Made by a program: the position numbers and the translations under genes. This document shows, one piece after another, positions 52,530-64,000 of a stretch of 64,000 bases of DNA. The notes below the pieces were generated by a model, which saw nothing but the letters and a program-made list of their open reading frames with translations, was not told the origin of the DNA and did not search any database. Location of the stretch: positions 65,893,751-65,957,750 of the forward strand of contig NC_031771.1 of assembly GCF_001522545.3 (NCBI RefSeq), in the 5' to 3' direction. The stretch is from Parus major. Its lineage: Eukaryota > Chordata > Aves > Passeriformes > Paridae. The stretch's first letter is position 1. The number at the start of each line of letters is the position of its first letter.

Positions 52530-52678
52530 GGAATGTGTTGGAATCCCCATCCCTAGAGGTGTCCAAGGAATGACTGGACGAGGCACTAAGTGCCCTGGCC
52601 TGCTTGACAAGGTGGGGAATTGGTCACAGGCTGGATTCCATGACCTTGGAAGCCTTTTTCTACTTAAATGATTCTCTC
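52530..52678 (+). mobile_element. CR1 LINE 3' fragment
   Basis: ggaatccccatccctagagg to aagcctttttctacttaaat, antisense to SMOX. Confidence 0.85.
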
Positions 52679-53490
52679 ATTTATTTTGGAAAGGATCACT
52701 AAAATGTTTAGGCTCCTAAAAGACTGGGAAGCTTCAGGACACATTCTGGTTAGAAATAAAAAGAATCTTCTGGTCACATTTGCAGTGGGGAGCCTGGTGG
52801 TGGCCAACATGATTGATCTCACCAAAATTTAGGTATTTTAATTGAGTGCCCAGTCTAAATTGGATGTTTAGGCAGCCTTGTGAGAGAGATGTGCCTCCAA
52901 AGAGGAAAGGCAAATCTTCATTATGTGGGGGTATTGAAAAACCTGTCAGAAAGTTCTCAAAGCCTGTATGAGCTCATTCCAACAGACTCCCATAAAGTTG
53001 TCTCCAAAATCAAGCTACAATCCAGGAGACTGTTTATTTAACGCACAAGGCATGGAAAGCAGGTTTTTGAGGCTGAAGTGGGATTTCTAGATCGCTGTAG
53101 GATTTCCACTGCTAAGAGGGTGTAGGACCTAGAGATGAAGAATGCACCCACGACAGGGTCATCATCAGCCACTGTCCCCATCCCAAAGACCTTGGAGAAC
53201 ATGAGATCCAGGACTGCAGGCCACCAGCTGGTGGCACAAGAGCCTCAGCTACAAGAGTCACACTTTGGAGATCCTCCTGCTAGGCTGGTTTTGGATCATC
53301 TCAGTGTCTCTGCTTTTGTTGGAGTCTCATGATTGTATCTGGCATGTCAGGAGAGGAACAGGAGGAAGGACATGGAGAATTCCAATGAAGAGAAATTCCC
53401 TCTGCAGGAGCCAAGATCCACCCTTAAGGCAACATCATGTATCCAGGCAAGGTTCAGCTACTTGGGTTGAGTTGAAATCTTCCACAGCAA

Positions 53491-53545
53491 GGGGAACTGG
53501 ATGATCATGAAGGTCCCTTCCAACCCCAACCATTCTAGGATTCTT
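53491..53545 (+). mobile_element. CR1 LINE 3' end, short
   Basis: ggatgatcatgaaggtccct to aaccattctaggattctt, abutting a second CR1 copy directly. Confidence 0.8.
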
Positions 53546-53742
53546 CATGGAAAGGGTTGTCCAGCCCTGGCAGAGCTGCCCAGGGCAGTGTTGGGAGCTC
53601 CCATCCCTGGAGGGATTTAAAAGCCATGAGGATGTGGAACCTGGGGACACGGGGTAGTGGTGGCCTTGGCAGTGCTGGGGGAATGGTTGGGATCGATGAT
53701 CTTAAAGGGCTTTTCCAACTTAAGTAATTCTGTGATTCCAAA
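53546..53742 (+). mobile_element. CR1 LINE 3' fragment, second subfamily
   Basis: catggaaagggttgtccagc to ttaagtaattctgtgattcc, directly behind the copy ending at 53545. Confidence 0.88.
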
Positions 53743-56700
53743 AGTTCAAAAAGTAGGAGTTTTGAGATGTTCACATCCTATGCCTGCTTCAGACTCTGTG
53801 ACAACTTAAGATGTTCAGTCTGCCATGAGACAAACCAAATACCTCCACTTTCTTCATCCCAGCTTAGAGGGACACACCCAAATGTAAACATTGGTCGAGC
53901 AATGCATTATTTAGTCCTTATAAACTATTATCCAGCAGTGCCTTCAGCTCCTTAACATCAAGAGCAGGTCCTGGTTCAGCTTCTGCTTTTAGGAGTATCC
54001 TGTCAGCCAGAGCTATGGAATAAGGGAACAGAGACTCCTGCATGGCCTGCCCAGAGTACTCTGTGAACACTTTAAAACCAGACCCCAGATCAAAATACGG
54101 CACAGACTAGCAAATAAATACATCCCACAAATAAAACACATCCTACAAAGCAATGTTGTTTCAGGAGCAACAGCTTTACATAACAAAGGCCTCTAAAATT
54201 TGTTCCTGCAAGACTCTTCAAAGCAGGAATGCCTGGAAGTGGAAAGCCCAAGGGAGTCTGAGAACTGGGAGCTCTCAGATGTGTCAAGGAAATAAGTTAT
54301 CGTGTTTTATTTTTGAGGGCTGTGGGAAAGCCCAGGAGAACACACCATGGAAGCTGTCAGAGAACACTCCCCAGGCAGGGCTGAGCAGGCACCCACCCCA
54401 GAGCGCTGCACAAAAACAGCACACCAGGGGTTTTCAAATAAAAGGAATCTCTGCAGTAGCCTGGTGATGCCTCTTCCGTAGCTGGTGCACATTTCCATGT
54501 CCACATCCATTCCCATGAGCTCCTTCCAGGCTCTCCAGCACATCAGGCCACATCAGCAAGACCCAAGTGTCCACTGTGCAGCTACTGTGCCCCTGCACTC
54601 TGCATTTCTGCACTTTTTAATGCAAGCAGCTGTTTCCAAGAGGAAAACCAGGAGACCCAGAGGGGAAATTTGGTTGAAGGTCAGACAGGAGCACGTAGCA
54701 AAAGCTCTGATTCTGAGCTGTTGTTTGAAGACAGAAACTACAAAGACTGAGAGCCACAGACCTTCAAGGAACATACTTCACTGGACTTTCTCATTCTGCT
54801 TTTAAACAGGGTAAATGTGTCTTTGTCCACAGATAAAAGTAACAACACAGATGTGGAAACTTCTCAGTTTCCAACATCCAAAGAGAGATTAAATGGCTAA
54901 AAAAAGGATGTTGGCCTTCACTAAAACAGGAGGACACATATCTTCATGCTGCAGATTTCCACTTGTGAAGCTATGGAAGACAACTCCCTGTGCCTCACAC
55001 AATCCCATTTTTCTTCAGCTCCTGGGAGGTGTGGATACAGAGCTTTATTGGTTATGGGGCTGATTGAATTACCATAAAATCAAGTCACCAATCTAAATTA
55101 AAGCACTCAAATTTATTTGCCTACCTGAGAGCAGGGATCTAAGATTCCACCAAGGGAGATCTGTGGTACTGCCCCCACAGCAGAGTGGCTACCCCAGACA
55201 CCCACATGGGACTGGGAGATGTGATGCAGAACCCAAAACAGATCTGTTCCCCTCCAGAGAAATAGCTGGAGGCCAGGGAGGAAAGCTCAGGGCATCTCCA
55301 GCTGCAGCCTGACAGGCTCCAGTGATCCCTTCAGCAGGGAGCCTCTGGCTTCTAATTCTGGGAGCTTATCCAACAAAGAAGGCAGAGCAAGGCTCCTAAT
55401 TGCTCTGAGGTATTCCATTTAATCAGATTTGGAGGACACTGCTTTTCACCGTCCAGTTGTGAAAAGCAGTAATTGCTGAAGGCTCTTAGGTTAGAACAAT
55501 CCTCAGAGCTTTTCACAGCAAAGCCACATAATCCCCAACACCGACCTGAGAGGGAAATTCAAGGTCAATTCTCAGAGAGATTCTCAGTGTGAACCTAAAA
55601 GAATGGATTTAACTTAAAACTGGTATAACATACTCTGAAGCCAAAGGAAAGGCCACCAGGAGCAACAGACTGAGAAAACACAGTGAGAGACGGGAACCTA
55701 CCTGGTAATGAATGAATTCTTTCTCAGAAGAGTAAGAGCATGGAGCATTTCATACCCAGAACATGAAAGCCACAAAAGGCAAAGCGAACATTAAAAGGCT
55801 GGAAGTATCTGTTTCATTATTGAATATAAGGCTCCCTCTATATACTCACTAGAGAAAAGATGCTTCAGAAGATGTCACAGAGCACCAAGTGAGGTGTGGA
55901 AGTTCTGAGCTGCCTTGTGGAAGATCCAGGCTTTCCATGGAGGTCAGGATTCTGGCAGTACAAACTACCAGGTTTTCTAACTTGGTTAGCTGACCTGTGT
56001 GAACTCGAGTGGTGGGAGAGGCTTTCAAAGCTGGGCTGGGTGGTGCTAATTAGACCAGAGGAGTGAAGCCATGCTCAAAGGTGGCTCTAGGTGTACCACA
56101 GGCTGCTGGCCTAATCCCCACTCACACTCCCCCTGGAACAGATGAGCAGAGAAGGGAGGTGCACAGAGAGCTGAACACACTCCTGTTATTTCAGCCAGCC
56201 TGGCACCTGGCCCAGATCAGCCCTGAGGTATTGCTCCTTCTGGGACCTCCAGGGAAAAGGGGAGCAAGGGAAACAGGATAAACCCAGCTCCCTTAGCCAG
56301 GGAATCCTGCAAGAGCTGTGAAAAGGTTTTCTACCAACAGGGGGTTTGGGGGCAGGAAGTGGAACAGGTCACGTTGGGTACTGGGCGTTCCAAGACTTTT
56401 CCTCTCACAGTTCTGAGCAGCTGCGAGGCCACTTCTCAGCTGATGCCCAAAATGCTCATTGCAGGGCAAGGCCCTGGTAAATCCAGTCTGGAATTCTCCA
56501 GGGAGAGATAACCTGGGATTAGCTCTGTTAAATGGACAGTGACCAGGTGCAGCATCAGCTGGAGCTGCAATTGCAGCACAGACCCACGGCCCAGAGCCAA
56601 CACATTTCCATCCTGGGAGGAGAGGAACATCCAACACACGCAAACAGTAACTGTGAAGAAGCCCAAGAAGGAAGAGGGAGAGCAAACTCCCACGTGCCAA

Positions 56701-57122
56701 ACTACAACAGACCTAAAGAGCCAAATTCCCACTGATGACTTGAAGTGGGTTTTGGATTTTTTTTTGTTTTTTTTATTTTTAAATAGGCCTTAAGAAAGAA
56801 AAGCTGCAACAAACAAGGTTGTTTGTTCATTCAGCACTGCAACAACTTGGCCTGTGAGAGAAGAGCCTCCTGCTAAGCCTGTGTAGAGCAGCAGTTCCCT
56901 GCTGGGGTCAGGGGAAAGATGGCACACAGGGACTGATGTGACACGGGACATGGGGACACCCAACACCCCTGCACACCAACAGCTCAGGAGGCACAGCTGG
57001 AACAAGGATGCAGGCTTGGGCACTGAATCAGAGCTTTTGAATCCAGAGTCTCTACCCTACAGCTCCTGCAGAGAGTGGTAAAACCTCTTTTGGCTGTTCA
57101 GTTATGCAGGAAGTCCTCAGAT

Positions 57123-57328
57123 TCCAGGGATAAAGGTTCTTCACCCAGAGGTGCTGGAACAGGCTCCCCAAGGAACAGTCACAGCACCAAGCCTGTCTGA
57201 GCTCAACTGGCATTTGGGCAATATTCTGAGGCACAAGGGGATTGTTGGAGCGTCCTGTGCAGGGCCAGCAGCTGGACATGATGATCCTGGTGGGTCCCTT
57301 CCAACTCAGGATCCTGTGATTCTGTGAC
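57123..57328 (+). mobile_element. CR1 LINE 3' fragment, third subfamily
   Basis: gataaaggttcttcaccca to ccaactcaggatcctgtgat, with the ggaccagcag-type middle (gggccagcagctggacat). Confidence 0.9.
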
Positions 57329-58342
57329 TCTCTGGATCTCCAAGTTGTTGGCAGCAAATGGTCAGTAAGGACAGGGGAAAGCTGCACTTGTGAAGGCAAA
57401 TTTCTCCAGTTAGCTGGAGCTCCATGGACAAGAGGTAAGGCTGGAAACCCACTGGATGCTGAGATTGGGCTAACACCAGTTAGCAGGAAGATATGTATCA
57501 TTTAATCACAGGAGCCATCTCTAAAATAGCATAAACCACATCTAATCTTGGAAGATGCTGCTCTTATAACTGCTTGTAACGCTGTATAAACTCAAAACCC
57601 TTATTTCAAAACTGCTATTAAAGCCACCACTATTTCAGGGTTACTACCTTACACCTGCACTTGCATAGTGTCTCCCATCAGAGGATGTCAAAGACTCTCA
57701 GATACAAAAATCCCTTTTCTTGGTAAGGTGTGCGACCTCTAGAGAAGTGACTGTGGACAAACTAAAGCCCAGAATCGAATCCAAGTATTACTGCTTTAAG
57801 TGATTTCATCTGGATTTTCTCAGTGTAATACACCTAAGATTTGCCTCAGTCCAACTGCTGCCCTTAAAGTGATATGTGATCACAGAACATGAAATCTGGG
57901 AAGTCCAGGAAGGTTCCAGTGATGAACCCAGAAATTGGGAATTCTCAATATCAATCAATTTTTTGAAATTTAGGCCATTGAGATTTCCATAGAGTTGATA
58001 CTAAATGGAAGTCAAGGGTGTGATTCAACTACACCTCAGCTGATCTAAACAGGTTCAGCTTCTGACAGGGCTGTGATGCTCTCCACAGCTGAGATCAGCC
58101 CTCAGAGCCTGACAGCTTCAGCTGCTGTAAAGTTATTTGTGATTCAATAAAGCAGAGGATGTGGAATCCTCCAGCACTTCTGCCCACCACTTCCTGAGCT
58201 GGTTTATCAGCCCCTCTGTATAAATAGCTCCCAGGCACACCCAAGCAGGAGCTATGCTGGAAGCACAGGCACATTCAAAGGGACACAAAATGCCAAAGAA
58301 CTAAAAATGACTTTAAAGCATTTCCTTCCTCGTGGTTATTCA

Positions 58343-59086
<744 letters not shown>

Positions 59087-59369
59087 CTAAGGAAAAGCAA
59101 CACAAAAGCAACATTGCCACAGAGCAACTCCTTTAGCCACAGCACAGCTCTGCAAGGGCACAGAGGAGCTGCGTGAGATGAGAGTGCTGAATTCCACTCT
59201 GAAACCAGATTAGTTTTGCTAGTAAAGAAGTGCTTGGCCATAGGATCTGACAAAAATCAATCCTTAGCCTTTCTTGCAACCAGAGAAACCATTTTGTCAT
59301 GGTGAAGAGTTTGAGTTGTATCATCCAGAGTTCAGAGACCAGAGGGCTGGAGCCCCTCTGATCTGGAGA

Positions 59370-59752
59370 CAAGCTGAGAGCTGGGGCTGTTCAGCCTGGA
59401 GAAGAGAAAGCCCTGGAAAGACATCCTGCCACCTTTCAGTATCTAAAGGGGCTATAAAAGAGCTGGAGAGGAACTTTGGAGAAGGCCATGGAGTGACAGG
59501 GGAAAGAATTATGGCTTTAAACTGAGGGTCAAATTAAATTAGATACGCAGAATAAATTCTTCCTTGTGAGGGTGGGGAGGCCCTGGCACAGGTTTCCCAG
59601 AGAAGCTGTGGCTGCCACAGCCCTTGAACTGTTCTCAAAGCCAGGCTGGACTGGGATAGTGGAAGGTGTCCCTGCCCATGGCAGGGGATGGAAATGGATG
59701 GTCTTTAAGGTCCTTTCCAACCCAAACCATTCTTTGAATCTATAATTCCATG
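59370..59752 (+). mobile_element. CR1 LINE 3' fragment (about 380 bp)
   Basis: ctggggctgttcagcctgga to ccaacccaaaccattctttg, antisense to SMOX in its intron. The gcccctggatccctgg block is altered (gccacagcccttgaactg). Confidence 0.9.
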
Positions 59753-60049
59753 ATGTCTTTGCTTCTGCACAATTCTGGGTTAAAGTTATGTTTTCTATCC
59801 TTTAAAATCCCCTGCAGTGGCCAGGGACCTCCTGTCTGCTGCTCCTACGGCAGAACCTGGAGCTGTGTTAATCAGATGCTCATTCCAGTGCTAATAAATG
59901 TTCCCATGAGGAGCCACAGAAAACTTCTGGCAGCTATTTCTGCTGTCTGCAGCTTTCAGCCTGCTGTCAGTCAGCAATCAGCCAGCCAACAATCTGCCAG
60001 AGGCGAGAGGACCCGGCACTGAAGGAACTGAAGGAGACGGGAAAGGGAA

Positions 60050-60244
60050 ATGCCAAGATGTGAGCCACGTGTGTTTGATGTGATTACCAAAGCTTTAGAT
60101 CCATTAACCTGTTGGTTAATGTTTGTAGGAGTATTAGGCATAGCTGCAGCTCCCAACAATCCCTGGAACAAAGGCAGGATGTTTGGCCTGTCTTGTGATA
60201 AGCTTCTAATGATAATCCTGATGCACAGGACACAGCGATCTTAA
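60050..60244 (+). pseudogene. Possible endogenous-retrovirus envelope leader remnant
   Basis: A 64-codon open frame antisense to SMOX within an intron. It has a polar N-terminal stretch, a hydrophobic leader-like segment at about residues 17-34 (ending around GVLGIAAAP), then NNPW, and stops soon after. This order recalls the start of some avian retroviral Env proteins. No other retroviral gene or LTR was recognised around it, so if real it is a short, inactive relic. It may be chance. Confidence 0.25.
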
Positions 60245-61833
60245 AATCTTCACATCACTGGAGTCACAATCGCTCGAACACTGTAATTCTCCCAGCATTT
60301 GAAGGAATATTACAATTCCTTGCCTCACCCTTCGACCTATTTTCCAGGCCTTTCCACACTTTAATGACTGTGCTTGGGAGCCTGACAAGCCTAGACCGTC
60401 TCCCTGTTGTGGAGCACCCTGGTGCAGAGCAGGAATCTCTGTGCTGGGACTAAGTGAACAAGTCAAGGTTGTGCCAGCAGTTCCCAGGCTGCTCCTGTGA
60501 CTGCAGGGACAAACAGGTGCCTTCCCTGTCCTGGTCACTGCCTGATGACTCCAGAGGGGACTGACTGAAGACCCATCTCTGGACTGTGCTGTGGTTCCAC
60601 CCCACACAAGCATTTCCCAGCCCTCCCCCAGGGTCACACAACACAAAACCTGTGGCACACAGCAGGATCCTCATCCTGCCTGGATGCTCCAACAGGACAT
60701 TTCTCATTATGAAGTTAAACACTGGCTGCTGTTTGATTCTTTCAACCATGAAAACGTCAGGGAGAAAAACAACAACTACCAAGACTCTAACCCGAGACAG
60801 GTTAATCCCCACTCTGTCATCTGATAGTCTAAAGCATGAGAAGCTGTGTTGTTCTCAGGTATTTGCATGAGAAGGGATTTGCAAGACTTGCAGAGACAGC
60901 TCTGACTGTGGCAGCCTGGAGCAAGCACAGGAGAAACCTGTGAGGAACAGGAAACCCAGAGCTGTATCCAATGACTTAACCCTGTCTGCATGGGTGCTAT
61001 TTTATGGGTAACACAGTAAATAACTGAGCTTTACGTGGCAGCTGTGGAGACACCCTGTGATAAAAGGTTTTGGGTGAGGATGGTGAGATATCAGGCTCAG
61101 GACACCAGGGTTCAAACCTCAGCTTTATCTCAAATCTCCTGTGAGACTCTTCAGGTCTTTATTCCTCTTTGGTTTAGCTTCCCACCTGAAAACAGTGAGC
61201 ACATGACAAAGTGCTGCTTGCCTGCCCTGCCTCATCTCAGAAGCTTTTAAGTCATTCTAAGTGAAATAAAAATGACTGATACACTTTACTCATTGAGTGC
61301 CTGATGCAGCATTAAGTCCTCATCCCACAGAGAACTCATTTAGCCAAGGCACCAAGAAGATAAAAAGAACTATGGAAGCCATGTGGAAAGCTGGGTTTAT
61401 ACAATTTATCTTGAATTTCATTGCTTTACCTTCAAAATGCTTCTGGGGATTTCTTCAGCAAATTACTAGTATCAAAGTTACATTTCTTCTGGTCTCTGAG
61501 AGGTAAAAAACGCTCAGGAAGGATCAAGGGGTGCAGGTGTAAGCCACAAGATAAGACATTACTAAAAAACCTAACTATAGAGTAGCTTCAGGTAAAAAAA
61601 AGCAAGTAAATCACACCAGAAAATTTAACAAGGCCTAGGAAAGCCTCTTCTATGAAGAAAACTGAGGGTTTAAGGTAAGGAAAAAAAAAAAAAGAGTAAA
61701 GGCATTTTTCCTTGCAGCCCACTGTCAAAAAGTTGTCAATAGAAACACAAACAGCAAGAGAGCACAAAAAGCAATTTCCAGGGCTGGGCAGGGCTCAGCC
61801 AGGTGCCTGAGGTTCAGAATTTGTTTGCTCCTA

Positions 61834-64000
<2,167 letters not shown>

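Overview
The window looks like avian nuclear DNA. It has spliced vertebrate genes, no dense coding, and more than thirty short 5'-truncated copies of the chicken-repeat-1 (CR1) LINE family, many ending in the typical 3' sequence (fast-evolving 'ccaacccaaaccattctgtg' followed by gattct-type octamers). The CR1 load suggests a bird; a songbird is my guess and is not proven here. One run of 529 N's (43071-43599) marks a scaffold gap.

Layout. 1-27260 is most likely intron 1 of ADRA1D (alpha-1D adrenergic receptor); the first exon must lie left of the window. 27261-27829 (+) is the last coding exon of ADRA1D, from the end of TM6/loop 3 through TM7 and the cytoplasmic tail to the stop. 27830-about 50360 holds the ADRA1D 3' UTR and the intergenic space. 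It is rich in CR1 fragments, simple repeats, AT-rich tracts and the gap, with no recognisable protein gene. From about 50360 to the right edge is the 3' half of SMOX (spermine oxidase) on the minus strand. Four coding exons can be placed to the base (62049-61876, 59086-58387, 52316-52156, 50859-50722), all with matching phases and GT/AG borders. The 5' exons, with the N-terminal FAD-binding fold, lie beyond position 64000.

The two genes are tail to tail, about 23 kb apart stop to stop, as ADRA1D and SMOX are on human chromosome 20p13 (from memory). They are not known to work in one pathway. ADRA1D is a Gq-coupled catecholamine receptor at the plasma membrane; SMOX is a flavoenzyme that oxidises spermine to spermidine, 3-aminopropanal and H2O2.

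I found no convincing new biological system. The observations most worth a second look are a CR1-derived near-perfect inverted repeat with about 105 bp arms (45186-45448), a 253 bp AT-rich higher-order repeat running into the gap, a weak SMOX splice donor with a short in-frame read-through tail, and several candidate regulatory clusters in the ADRA1D intron and intergenic space. No tRNA, rRNA or CRISPR was seen.
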